In this document: positions 17,967-26,326 of the stretch, piece by piece
How positions within the stretch are numbered: position 1 is the stretch's first letter
Layout of the letters: each line of letters opens with the position of its first letter
Assembly: GCA_963699525.1 (NCBI GenBank)
Contig: CAVOUI010000004.1
Coordinates: 186,001-250,000, forward strand
DNA: 64,000 bases
Direction: 5' to 3'
Origin: SG8-41 sp963699525
GTDB taxonomy: Bacteria; Pseudomonadota; Gammaproteobacteria; Burkholderiales; SG8-41
The notes under the pieces: model-generated
Told to the model about the DNA's origin: nothing
What the model saw: only the letters and a program-made list of their open reading frames with translations
The model's database searches: none
Made by a program: the position numbers and the translations under genes

Positions 17967-19178
17967 ATGGCGTCCTTCCGGTTCGAGGCTTCCAACGCCG
18001 CCGGGCGCGTCGAGCAGGGCCTGATCGAGGCCGACAGCGCCCGCGCGGCACGGAGCACGCTGCGCGCGCGCGGCTTGGTTCCGCTCGCGGTCGACGCCAT
18101 CGCCGCGGGGCGCGGCGCGCGGCCGTCAGCCTTCCGGCGCAGGAGGTTTTCCGAGTCCGAGCTCGCGCTCGCCACGCGCCAGCTCTCCAGTCTGCTCGCT
18201 GCACGGCTTCCGCTTGCGACGGCGATCGCGGCGACCGTCGAGGGGTCCGAGCACCGCGCGGTGCGCGAGGTGCTGTCCTCGGTGCGGGCCGAGGTCGTCG
18301 CGGGGCACCGCCTGGCCGACGCGTTCGGCCAGTTCCCGCTCGAATTTCCCGAGGTCTACCGGGCGACGGTCGCGGCGGGCGAGGAATCCGGGGATCTCGC
18401 GCGGGTGATGGAACGGCTCGCCGATTACATCGAGGAGCGCCAGGCACTGCGCGGCAGAATCCTCGCCGCCTTCGTTTACCCGGCTGTCGTGACGGTGGTC
18501 GCTATTGCGATCGTCGTGTTTCTCATGACCTACGTCGTGCCGCAGGTTGTGGAAGTGTTCAGGCAGACGCGCCAGGCCCTTCCGTGGCCGACACGGGCGC
18601 TGCTGGCGGCCAGCGAGGTATTGCGAGTGGCCGGCGTGTGGATCTTGCTGGGTCTGGTCGCCGGCGGCGTCGCGCTGCGACGGTGGCTCGCGCAGCCCGG
18701 TCCGAAAGCGGCGTGGGATGCAGCGGCGCTGCGGCTGCCGGTGCTGGGGCGCATGCTGCGTGCGGTGAATACGGCGCGCTTCGCGTCCACACTCGCCATC
18801 CTGACCGCCGCCGGAGTGCCGCTGCTGCGCGCGCTCGAGGCGGCGCGCGCGACGCTTGCCAATGTCGTCCTGGTCAGGGCGGTTTCGGACACGATCACGG
18901 CGGTGCGCGAGGGCAGCACGCTGGCTCGCGCGCTCGGCGCGGCGAAAGTGTTTCCTCCCATGCTCGTGCACCTTGCGGCGAGCGGCGAGGCGACCGGGGA
19001 GCTCGCCCCGATGCTCGAGCGCGCGGCGAACAATATGGCGCGGGAAGTCGAGCGCCGCGCGCTCCTGCTCACGACGCTGCTCGATCCCCTGCTGATCCTC
19101 ACCATGGGCGCCGTGGTGCTCGGCATCGTGCTTGCGGTGCTGATGCCCATCATCGAGATCAATCAGCTCGTTCGTTGA
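17967..19178 (+). CDS. gspF: Type II secretion inner-membrane protein GspF
   Basis: 403 residues, the normal length. Two repeated cytoplasmic GspF domains surround three transmembrane segments. Visible markers are RQLSSLLAARLPLATAIAA, PEVYRATVAAGEESGDLARVM, and the second copy NTARFASTLAILTAAGVPLL. It ends with the membrane segment GAVVLGIVLAVLMPIIEINQ. It is the polytopic platform core that couples to GspE. Last gene of the cluster; gspO (prepilin peptidase) is not in the window. Confidence 0.95.
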   Translation: MASFRFEASNAAGRVEQGLIEADSARAARSTLRARGLVPLAVDAIAAGRGARPSAFRRRRFSESELALATRQLSSLLAARLPLATAIAATVEGSEHRAVREVLSSVRAEVVAGHRLADAFGQFPLEFPEVYRATVAAGEESGDLARVMERLADYIEERQALRGRILAAFVYPAVVTVVAIAIVVFLMTYVVPQVVEVFRQTRQALPWPTRALLAASEVLRVAGVWILLGLVAGGVALRRWLAQPGPKAAWDAAALRLPVLGRMLRAVNTARFASTLAILTAAGVPLLRALEAARATLANVVLVRAVSDTITAVREGSTLARALGAAKVFPPMLVHLAASGEATGELAPMLERAANNMAREVERRALLLTTLLDPLLILTMGAVVLGIVLAVLMPIIEINQLVR

Positions 19179-19268
19179 AACCGACCGGCGGGAACGTTGG
19201 TCTAATCTAGCGGGGCCGGAATGTTCGTGACTTCCGGCCTGTTTACTTTTCGACCGGGGAGCATTGTC

Positions 19269-20512
19269 GTGAATTGGAGACGCTTCGCCCTCAAGGGTGT
19301 CCAGGCTTACTGCGCGCTCGTAGTCGCAATGTCGCTTGCGGGCTGTGGCGGAGGAGGCGGCGGGTACGGACCCCGCACGACCCGACGCTCGCATTCGGGC
19401 TTCGGCTCGAGCAGGTCAACGCAGGCTTCTCCTTTCCTCTGTTTGCTGACGGCTCCCTGCCGGGTGACACGCGCCTGTTCGTCGTCGAGAAGGGGGGCGC
19501 GATCAAGATCATCGACTCGCGCCAGGCAACTGATGCACCTTTCAACGACATTTCTTGATCTCACGGCCCAATCGCGCCGGCGGAGAGCAGGGCCTTCTCG
19601 GTCTGGCATTCGATCCGCAGTACTGCCGCCAATCGGCGCTTCTACGTAAGCTACACGGACACCGAGCTGGCAATTCAGTCATCGCGCGCTACCTGGTTAT
19701 CGGGCAACCCAAACGTTGCGACCGCCAGCACAGCTGATCGCATCATACTTGACCGACGGCGCAACCGTTTCACGAATCACAACGGCGGCATGATCGCGTT
19801 CGGTCCGGACGGATTCCTCTATATCGGGCTTGGCGACGGCGGCAGCGGCAATGATCCCGGAAACCGTGCCCAGAACACCAGCGAGCTTGCTGGGAAAGCT
19901 CCTGCGCATCGATGTATTCGCGAGAGCGTTCCCGACGACACCGCGCGCAACTATCCGATATCCGCCAGACAACCCCTTCGTCGGGCAACCACGGGGCACG
20001 AGGAGATCTGGAGCTATCGGTCTCCGCAATCCCTGGCGCTACAGCTTCGACCGGCAGACCGGAGACCTCTATATCGCGGACGTCGGGCAGGGCGCACTGG
20101 GAGGAAGTCAACGTATCGACCATTCGCGAGCGGCGCAGGCCAGGGCACGAATTACGGATGGAGGATCATGGAGGGAACGCATCTGCCTTTCTCCCGCGAC
20201 CGGGTTGCAATATGACCGGACCTGACGCTCCCGGTAGTCGAGTACGACCACACCGGCGGGCTGTTCCATTACCGGAGGCTATGTCTATCGCGGCACCGCC
20301 GTGCCGGCTCTCCAGGGAACCTATTTCTACGGCGATTACTGCGCGGGTTTCGTGCGCAGCTTCAGGCTGGTCAACGGCATGGCGACCGAGCAAGCCAATT
20401 GGCCGATCGCTTGACCCCGGCGGAAACATCACCAGCTTCGGAGAGGATACAGCCGGCGAGCTCTACATCATGACTCGAGCAGGGCGGCCTGTTTCGCATC
20501 GTGCAGAACTGA
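19269..20512 (+). pseudogene. PQQ-dependent sugar dehydrogenase-like (GSDH/sorbosone DH) lipoprotein, many frameshifts
   Basis: Fragments in all three plus-strand frames reassemble a glucose/sorbosone dehydrogenase beta-propeller. The lipoprotein signal (AMSLAGC followed by Gly residues) leads to FADGSLPGDTRLFVVEKGG, GGEQGLLGLAFDPQY, NHNGGMIAFGPDGFLYIGLG, RNPWRYSFDRQTGDLYIADV and a final GELYIMT segment. The stop at 20510-20512 is reached in the frame that reads FRIVQN. At least eight frame changes occur in 1.2 kb while residues stay conserved and few in-frame stops appear. That fits either a very recent pseudogene or locally poor sequence. Intact relatives oxidise sugars with PQQ in the periplasm. 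The gene follows gspF by 90 bases. Confidence 0.7.
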
Positions 20513-20571
20513 GCGCGTGCAGGTTGCCCGAGCCTCGAAAAAAGGTTCCTGACTCCCTTCCTAACAGATTC

Positions 20572-20724
20572 TTAGGGGTGCCGCTTGAAGTACTGCACCG
20601 CGCGCTCGTGGCGCTCGGCCGCAGCGCGAGTGGGAAACGTGCCGAGATTGCGCCGCCGACCGGTTCGCGGGTTCTTGCTCCGCGAGTAGAGCCGGTACTT
20701 GCCTGACCTGAGCTTGCGAATCAT
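20572..20724 (-). CDS. Conserved 50-residue basic protein (MIRKL...Y-R-L-Y-S-R type)
   Basis: A 50-residue ORF on the minus strand starting ATGATTCGC. It begins MIRKLRSGKYRLYSRSKNP and contains RRNLGTFPTRAAAERHERAV before ending in KRHP. I recognise this as a small protein recurrent in betaproteobacterial genomes, where the GKYRLYSR and NLGTF motifs are conserved; its function is unknown. It is very basic and may bind nucleic acid. It lies 48 bases after the CHRD lipoprotein on the same strand and is separated from it by a perfect 12-bp hairpin. Coding reality is supported by the motif match and the intact frame. Confidence 0.75.
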   Translation of the reverse strand: MIRKLRSGKYRLYSRSKNPRTGRRRNLGTFPTRAAAERHERAVQYFKRHP

Positions 20725-20729
20725 GGCGC

Positions 20730-20755
20730 ATCGCGCGGGCCGGGGCCCGCGCGAT
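20730..20755. terminator. Perfect 12-bp inverted repeat with 2-base loop
   Basis: ATCGCGCGGGCC at 20730-20741 pairs perfectly with its complement at 20744-20755 around a GG loop. It lies 17 bases after the CHRD stop codon and 6 bases before the ATG of the 50-residue protein (minus strand). There is no T run, so it is not a classic intrinsic terminator. It could end the CHRD transcript, protect its 3' end, or mask the ribosome binding region of the small gene. Confidence 0.4.
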
Positions 20756-20771
20756 CGACCATGATGAGAGT

Positions 20772-21236
20772 TCAGGGCTTCAGCTGCCCGCGCACCTCAC
20801 CGCCCTTGTTGGCGGCGCTGTGAACGTTGACGTAGAGATTGCCGGCCTTGTAGGCCTCGTATTGCGCGTCGGTCAGCGTCCTGCCTTCGGGAACGGTCCA
20901 CGTATTGCCGTCGCTGCTCTTGGTGAGCGGAACGATGACCGGGCCATTCCGGCCCTTAGCGCCCATGTGGATATGCGCCGCAGTTCCGGCGACTCCCGTG
21001 GTCGTGACGCTGCCGCTCACGGATTTATCGTCTTTCACCGTGATCGTGCCGCTGCCCGACGCCGAGGTCGTGACCGGCGGGACTTCTTCGGCACCGCTCA
21101 GCGTGACATTGCTGCCGCTGAACACGGCTTTCGTCGAATCCCATGCCGAACTCATCGTCTCGCATCCGCTGAGCACAAGTGCCGCGGACGCGATCATTGC
21201 AAGAAACGCTGCACGAAACATACCTGAGACTTTCAT
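20772..21236 (-). CDS. CHRD-domain lipoprotein
   Basis: 154 residues from the ATG at 21236, chosen for the strong AGGAGGATTAC directly before it. The signal peptide ends in LVLSGC (lipobox). The CHRD domain spans about residues 40-150: VTLSGAEEVPPVTTSASGSG, then AAHIHMGAKGRNGPVIVPL with the conserved His pair and Gly, and GNLYVNVHSAANKGGEVRGQ at the end. CHRD domains are found in chordin and in many bacterial exported proteins; the bacterial role is not established. Monocistronic or paired with the downstream 50-residue gene. Confidence 0.85.
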   Translation of the reverse strand: MKVSGMFRAAFLAMIASAALVLSGCETMSSAWDSTKAVFSGSNVTLSGAEEVPPVTTSASGSGTITVKDDKSVSGSVTTTGVAGTAAHIHMGAKGRNGPVIVPLTKSSDGNTWTVPEGRTLTDAQYEAYKAGNLYVNVHSAANKGGEVRGQLKP

Positions 21237-21417
21237 GTAATCCTCCTGGTAGCTCGACGTTGAACGGAAGCACTGCGCGTGAAGTTCCACGTGATTCTAA
21301 CAAACGCCTGCACGCTGAAGTCACTCTAGTGCAAGACGCATGCATCCGCGACAGCAATTTGTTGCGCTTCCGACATTAAGTAATCACCGGAACACACGTC
21401 TGACGTGACGGACTTCA

Positions 21418-21440
21418 CGCCGGCCCACGACCGGCGTTTT
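21418..21440 (+). terminator. Intrinsic terminator-like hairpin in a divergent gap
   Basis: CGCCGG (21418-21423), a seven-base loop, then CCGGCG (21431-21436) is followed by TTTT and CTT. It has the form of a rho-independent terminator on the plus strand. The nearest plus-strand gene upstream ends about 900 bases away and the CHRD gene is on the other strand. It therefore would act on a short transcript started inside the 21237-21417 gap, or as a leader attenuator for the gene at 21480. Nothing else was recognised in that gap. Confidence 0.45.
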
Positions 21441-21479
21441 CTTCCCGCGCGCGATCTCGTATCATCAATCCTTCGGAAC

Positions 21480-22211
21480 ATGGACTTCTCCGACCCCATT
21501 ACCGCCGCATTCATCGGCGCCGCAGCCACGGTGCTGACGGCACTTTTCCAGCTTCGCTATTCCTGGCGCAGGGAGCTGAAAGATCGCGAGCGCGGACAGC
21601 CCATCACGAAAAAGACCCGGCGCGGTCCGGTGATCGCAGTGTTCGTATTGCTGATTGCCGCGGCCGTGGGCGGGTTCTTTCTCTCGCAGTACATCGTCTC
21701 GCTCCGCGAGGATGACCAGGTTTCGCTGCGCGCGGAGCTGCATACCCAGCTCTCCGAGCTCAATGCCAGCGCCGCGCGGCTGGAAGAAGCCCGGCTGAGC
21801 GAGCGCGGCGAGATCGAGGCCGGCATTCTGCGCGCCGCGGCGGTGCGCGGGGGCGAGGAAGGCGTGGCCGCGAGCGTCCTGGTGGGGCCGTGCAGGGTGG
21901 ATAGCACGGCAGCGTCCGGCACGAAGTCCCCGTGCAGCGAGCAAAGCGCGGTGCGCGTCGCGGTCTGCGCGCGGGTGCCCGCGTCGGCGACTATCAGGGA
22001 CGTACAGCTCTACACGCGGTTCGAGGACGCTCAGCAGTCCTGGGCGGACAGCCGGGTGCAGGCGGGTCACGATGCGGGCCAGGCGAAATTCGTCGAGAAA
22101 TTCTTCGAGCGGCCCGACGGCGACGCCGCTAAGCAGGTCTGTCAGGGCTTCGTGAACTGGAGCGGAGAGAAAGCGCGCCTCGCGCGCATCGTCGTGAAGT
22201 ATTCGCTGTAG
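21480..22211 (+). CDS. Unknown two-helix membrane protein with coiled coil
   Basis: 243 residues from the ATG at 21480, chosen because the hydrophobic MDFSDPITAAFIGAAATVLT starts there. A second membrane helix is at about residues 48-68 (GPVIAVFVLLIAAAVGGFF). A coiled-coil-like stretch (LHTQLSELNASAARLEEARL) and a periplasmic or cytoplasmic domain with four cysteines follow, ending in ARIVVKYSL. I do not recognise the family. The two helices with a short basic loop suggest a hairpin in the inner membrane with the C-terminal domain outside. It is convergent with the OmpA-domain gene across a hairpin. Confidence 0.6.
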   Translation: MDFSDPITAAFIGAAATVLTALFQLRYSWRRELKDRERGQPITKKTRRGPVIAVFVLLIAAAVGGFFLSQYIVSLREDDQVSLRAELHTQLSELNASAARLEEARLSERGEIEAGILRAAAVRGGEEGVAASVLVGPCRVDSTAASGTKSPCSEQSAVRVAVCARVPASATIRDVQLYTRFEDAQQSWADSRVQAGHDAGQAKFVEKFFERPDGDAAKQVCQGFVNWSGEKARLARIVVKYSL

Positions 22212-22215
22212 CCTC

Positions 22216-22234
22216 GTGCCGGCTCATCCGGCAC
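22216..22234. terminator. Symmetric hairpin between convergent genes
   Basis: GTGCCGG (22216-22222), CTCAT loop, CCGGCAC (22228-22234): a perfect 7-bp stem lying between the convergent stop codons at 22211 and 22241. There is no strong T run on either side. The position suggests a shared bidirectional terminator. Confidence 0.4.
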
Positions 22235-22240
22235 CGCTGG

Positions 22241-22789
22241 TCAAGGCTTGGCCCCGAGCCTGAGCTCCACCCGGCGGTCGCGCTGCAGGCAATCGACGAG
22301 CTTCCTGTTCTTCCGGTTTTCCGGGCCCATGTTCTTGCAGGCTTCGCCCGTCACGGCCTGCTCCTCCCCCTTGGCTTCCACGTGGATGCGCACGGCCTCC
22401 ACGCCCTTGCCGGCCAGGTAGGCCTGCACGGCCTCCGCGCGCCGCTTGGAGAGACCCATGTTGTAGGCATTTGCGCCGATCCGGTCGGCGTGGCCGACGG
22501 CGTCAAGCGGGTCGGACGTGCGCCCCTTGGCGCGGGCGACGTACTCCTCGAGCTTCGAGGCCTCGCCAGGCCGCACCACCGAGCTGTCGAAGTCGAAGAA
22601 GATCGTGGCAGTGACCGGCCCTTCGGGCTTGGGCGCGACCGGGGCAGGGGTCGGTTCCGGCGTTGGCGCAGCGGCAACAGGAGCCTTTGCCGGGGCCGGC
22701 TTCTCTGCGCCCTTCGGCCAGAGCAGCCAGACGATGCCGATCGCGATGACCACGAGAACCAGGACGATCCAGCGAGTGGATGACTTCAT
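22241..22789 (-). CDS. OmpA/MotB-type C-terminal domain protein with N-terminal membrane anchor
   Basis: 182 residues from the ATG at 22789 (GGAGGAAACG directly upstream). One N-terminal transmembrane helix (WIVLVLVVIAIGIVWLLW) is followed by an Ala/Pro/Lys-rich linker to about residue 60. The OmpA-like peptidoglycan-binding domain follows: TIFFDFDSSVVRPGEASKL, GHADRIGANAYNMGLSKRRA with the conserved Asp and Arg, and the C-terminal CLQRDRRVELRL. The single anchor is in the inner membrane, unlike OmpA or Pal. It probably tethers to peptidoglycan. Function is otherwise unknown. Confidence 0.82.
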   Translation of the reverse strand: MKSSTRWIVLVLVVIAIGIVWLLWPKGAEKPAPAKAPVAAAPTPEPTPAPVAPKPEGPVTATIFFDFDSSVVRPGEASKLEEYVARAKGRTSDPLDAVGHADRIGANAYNMGLSKRRAEAVQAYLAGKGVEAVRIHVEAKGEEQAVTGEACKNMGPENRKNRKLVDCLQRDRRVELRLGAKP

Positions 22790-22860
22790 CGTTTCCTCCA
22801 TCATTTCGTCTTATCGTTGAGTCAGTCTAACCCATCCTTTGTCCGCCGCAACGGAAAAGA

Positions 22861-23772
22861 TCATGTCCCGTAGTGGCTCGTCAGCCGGGGATTGAGCACG
22901 TCGCGCAGCCGGTCCCCGACCAGGTTGATCGCGACGATGGTGACGAGCAGCGCCATGCCGGGGAAGAAGCTGATCCAGTAGCGTCCCGAGAGCAGGTGGG
23001 CGAAGCCGTTCGCGATCAGCAGTCCGAGCGAGGGCGACGTAATCGGCATGCCGAGCCCGAGGAAGGAGAGCGTTGCCTCGAGTGCGATCGCGTGCGCGAC
23101 CTGAACCGTCGCCACCACGATGAGGGGCGGCAGGACGTTGGGCAGGATGTGCCGGAACACGATGCGCCGCGCGCTGAACGCCATTACCCGAGCGGCGTCC
23201 ACGTATTCCCTGCGCTTTTCGACGAGGGCCGTGCCGCGAACCGTGCGCGCGTAATACGCCCACTGCACGAAGACCAGCGCGATCACGATCTTGTCCACGC
23301 CCTGTCCCACCACGGCAAGCAGCACCAGCGCGATGAGGATCGACGGAAAGGAAAGCTGAAGATCCACCAGGCGCATGATCAGGTTGTCGAGCCAGCCGCC
23401 GGCGTAGGCGGAGACGAGGCCGATCGTCATTCCCAGCGCGAGCGCGACGGCGGTGGAGAGCGCGCCCACGCCGAGACTGATCCGCAGCCCGTAGAGAATG
23501 GCGGAGACCATGTCGCGCCCCTGGTCGTCGGATCCGAGCCAGAAGGTGAAGCCCGCCCCGGCCTTCGCTCCGGGCGCGAGCTTCGAGTCGAGGATGTCGA
23601 GCCGGGCGAGGTCGTAGGGATCCTGCGGCGTGATCAACGGCGCAGCGATCGCGGCGAGGAGGATCAGGCTCAGGACAGCAAGCGCCACTGCCGCGACGCG
23701 ATCGCGCGCAAAGTCCCGCCCCGCTTGAGGGATGAGGGATGAGGGACGAGGGATGAGGAAAGTGGTCTTCAT
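22861..23772 (-). CDS. Peptide-type ABC transporter permease (DppC/OppC family)
   Basis: 303 residues. The N-terminal OppC_N segment (DRVAAVALAVLSLILLAAIA, then TPQDPYDL) precedes a BPD permease domain with five or six helices. The EAA-type loop is EYVDAARVMAFSARRIVFRH. The N terminus FLIPRPSSLIPQ is encoded by a tandem GAGGGAT repeat, so its start region is unusual. The gene overlaps the upstream dppB-like gene by four bases (ATGA). With the two receptors upstream it should form the membrane part of an importer for peptides, opines or similar; both ATPase subunits are missing from this locus. Confidence 0.9.
   Translation of the reverse strand: MKTTFLIPRPSSLIPQAGRDFARDRVAAVALAVLSLILLAAIAAPLITPQDPYDLARLDILDSKLAPGAKAGAGFTFWLGSDDQGRDMVSAILYGLRISLGVGALSTAVALALGMTIGLVSAYAGGWLDNLIMRLVDLQLSFPSILIALVLLAVVGQGVDKIVIALVFVQWAYYARTVRGTALVEKRREYVDAARVMAFSARRIVFRHILPNVLPPLIVVATVQVAHAIALEATLSFLGLGMPITSPSLGLLIANGFAHLLSGRYWISFFPGMALLVTIVAINLVGDRLRDVLNPRLTSHYGT
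23727..23754. repeat. Tandem 7-bp repeat (GAGGGAT)x4 within the dppC-like start
   Basis: Four consecutive copies of GAGGGAT (one with C for T) on the plus strand. They encode the unusual N-terminal segment of the permease on the minus strand. A related GGGATGAGGGCGGAGGGATG tract overlaps the stop codon of aspA at 35529-35551. Such tracts are slippage-prone. Confidence 0.7.
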
Positions 23773-24746
23773 GCGCTGCGTCCCGCCAGCCTGACGCGGG
23801 GATCCAGCGCCGTGTAGGCCAGGTCCACGATGAGATTGATCAGCACGAAGATCAGCACGATGATGAGGAGATAAGCGACGATCACCGGCCGGTCGAGCAC
23901 GTTGATCGAGTCGATCAGGAGCTTCCCCATCCCCGGCCACGCGAAGATCGTCTCGGTGACGATCGCGAACGCGATCACGGAGCCGAATTCGAGCCCGGTC
24001 ACGGTCACGATCGGGATCATGATGTTCTTCAGCACGTGCACCCGCACCACGCGCTCCATGGAGAGCCCCTTGGCGCGCGCGAACCGCACGTAATCCTGCG
24101 CCAGCGCCTCGCGCGTGCCCGCGCGAGTGAGGCGAATCAGCAGCGAGAGCTTGAAGAGGGCCAGGTTCATTGCCGGCATGAACAGGTGCTTCAGCCCGTC
24201 CCAGGTGAGAAAGCTCACCGGCACGCCGAGCACCGTCACGGTCTCGCCGCGCCCGGTCGGCGGCAGCCACCCCAGCCACACCGAGAACACCATGATCAGC
24301 AAGAGGCCGACCCAGAACGTGGGCAGGGAAAATCCGAGGATCGAGCCCGCCATGATGACCCGGCCGGACACCGAATCGGGCTTCAACCCCGCCCACAACC
24401 CGAGCGGAATGCCGAGGACAACGGCGATCACCATCGCCGCGAGCGCAAGCTCGAGAGTAGCCGGCATGCGCTCGAGGATCAGCCGCACCGCCGGAATGTT
24501 GGCGGCGAACGACTTGCCGAGATCTCCGGCCAGCGCGCCACTCACGAAGGTCCAGTACTGACGCCATAGCGGCTGGTCGAGTCCCAGCGCCCGGGTGGCG
24601 GCGGCGATCTCGGCCTGGTCGGCCTGCGGGTTGATCAGGATGTCGACGGGGTTCCCGATCGCGTACACCCCCACGAACACCAGCGCGGACATCACGAACA
24701 ACACAGCAATGCTCTGTGCAAGCCGCTTGAAAGCGAATACGAGCAT
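23769..24746 (-). CDS. Peptide-type ABC transporter permease (DppB/OppB family)
   Basis: 325 residues from the ATG at 24746. The first helix (AQSIAVLFVMSALVFVGVYA) is followed by the extracytoplasmic OppB insert including ALGLDQPLWRQYWTFV and the BPD permease domain. The EAA loop reads QDYVRFARAKGLSMERVVRV. It pairs with the DppC-like protein. It begins just downstream of the second receptor gene, whose stop at 24749 lies two bases away, so the receptor-receptor-permease-permease order forms one operon. Confidence 0.92.
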   Translation of the reverse strand: MLVFAFKRLAQSIAVLFVMSALVFVGVYAIGNPVDILINPQADQAEIAAATRALGLDQPLWRQYWTFVSGALAGDLGKSFAANIPAVRLILERMPATLELALAAMVIAVVLGIPLGLWAGLKPDSVSGRVIMAGSILGFSLPTFWVGLLLIMVFSVWLGWLPPTGRGETVTVLGVPVSFLTWDGLKHLFMPAMNLALFKLSLLIRLTRAGTREALAQDYVRFARAKGLSMERVVRVHVLKNIMIPIVTVTGLEFGSVIAFAIVTETIFAWPGMGKLLIDSINVLDRPVIVAYLLIIVLIFVLINLIVDLAYTALDPRVRLAGRSA

Positions 24747-24748
24747 CC

Positions 24749-26322
24749 CTATTTCGTCTCCGGACGGAATTGGTGGGCGAAGGTGAATTCGTCCGTCCTG
24801 GCAGTGTATGTGATGTTGCGCTTCATGGCCCAGGTGACGACCTGGTAGTGGAGAGGGATGAACGCGACCTCGCGCGCGGCAAGGGCGCTCGCCTCGCGGG
24901 CGAGCGCCTCGCGCCGGGCGGGGTCTACGGTCCCGAGCGACTGCGCAATCAATTGGTCCAGCTTGGGGTTGGAATAGCCGCCCCAGTTCCACGCGCCGTA
25001 GCCCTTGTCGGGGTTCGCCGTCGCTGCGAGCGAGCGCAACGCGAGGTCCGCCGCGCGCGAGCCCCAGCCGAGCAGCGCCACGCCGAAGTCCCTGTTGCGG
25101 GCTTTCCCGAAATAGACCGAAAGCGGCATCGCCTCGACCCGGGATGCGATTCCGACGCGCGCGAGCATCTGCGCCACCGTCTGCGCGACCTGCTCGTCGT
25201 TGATGTAGCGATTGTTGGGAGTGGCGATCGTGAGCGTGAAGCCGTCGGGGTAGCCCGCTTCCGCCAGGAGCTTTCTCGCGCCCTCCGGGTCGTACGGCTC
25301 AGGCTTCACCGCAGGGTCGTGGCCGATGACGCTGGGGGAGAGCACGTTCGCCGCCGGCACGGCGAGCCCTTCCATCACGCGCTCGGCGATCGCCTGGCGG
25401 TTGATCGCCTTCGACATTGCACGCCGCACCCGTACGTCCCTGAAGGGGTTCTTCTCGAGCGGCTTGCCGGCCTTCGACAGGACGCCGGGCGGCCGGTCGC
25501 GGCCCTGGTCCACGTGCAGGAAGATGGTGCGCCACGACACCGCCTGCTCGAGTCGGAACGCGGGGTTCTTGCGCAGCCTGGCGATATCCGCGGTGGGCAC
25601 GTGCTCGATGGCGTCCACCTGCCCGGCGAGGAGCGCTGCCGTGCGCACCGGGTCGCTCGGCAGGATCAGCAGCGTCAGCTTCTCCCAGGGCAGGCGCCCG
25701 CCCCAGTAGTCGTCATGGCGCGTGAACTCGATGCGGTCGCCGCGCGCGAATCGCACGAGCTTGAACGGGCCGGTGCCGATCGCGGCCCCGCCCCGGTCGA
25801 AATCGTCTCCTGTTGCCCGCGCCGCCGCGCGCTTCGACACGATCAGCACCTCCGCAAGGTCCTGCAGCAGCGCGCCGTAGGGCGCCGCGGTCTTCAACCG
25901 CACGGTGTAGCGGTCCACGATCTCCTTTGCCACGATCGGCCGCACGTAGGTCTGGAAACCGCCGGGACTGCCGGTGATGCTGAAGGGGCGCTCGAGCGAG
26001 AACACCACGTCCTCGGTCGTCAACTCGCTCCCGTCGTGGAACTTCACGCCTTTTTTCAGCGTGAACTCCCACGTGAGGGGGTCGGGCGTGCGCCAGGTGG
26101 CGATCCCGGGAACGGGGCGGCTCTGCGCATCGGTCTGAACGAGAGTGTCGAAGACGTGCTGCTGCGCGGTGAGATTCGGCTGCGCCGCGACGAAATGCGG
26201 GTCCATCGTCGTGACGTCGGCCGACAGGCCGATCCGCAGCTCCGCCGCGGTCGCGCCGGCAATGACGCAGGACGATGGAGTGCGAGCGCGGCGAGGCGCC
26301 GGCAAACGGTGACTCGCGTCAC
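24749..26322 (-). CDS. Peptide-type ABC transporter receptor 2 (DppA/SBP_bac_5), signal peptide frameshifted
   Basis: Solute-binding protein family 5, about 520 residues, closely related to the next gene upstream. Shared segments include MDPHFVAAQPNLTAQQHVFD, FHDGSELTTEDVVFSLERP, FRDVRVRRAMSKAINRQAIA and GGYSNPKLDQLIAQS. The mature frame begins around AAELRIGL. The best signal peptide (GTG at 26322, reading VTRVTVCRRLAALAL) is in another frame and joins at about 26275 if one base is lost or gained. GTG 26322 is four bases after the stop of receptor 1. TTG 26305 is an in-frame alternative but gives no proper signal sequence. Confidence 0.85.
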
Positions 26323-26326
26323 GCTG

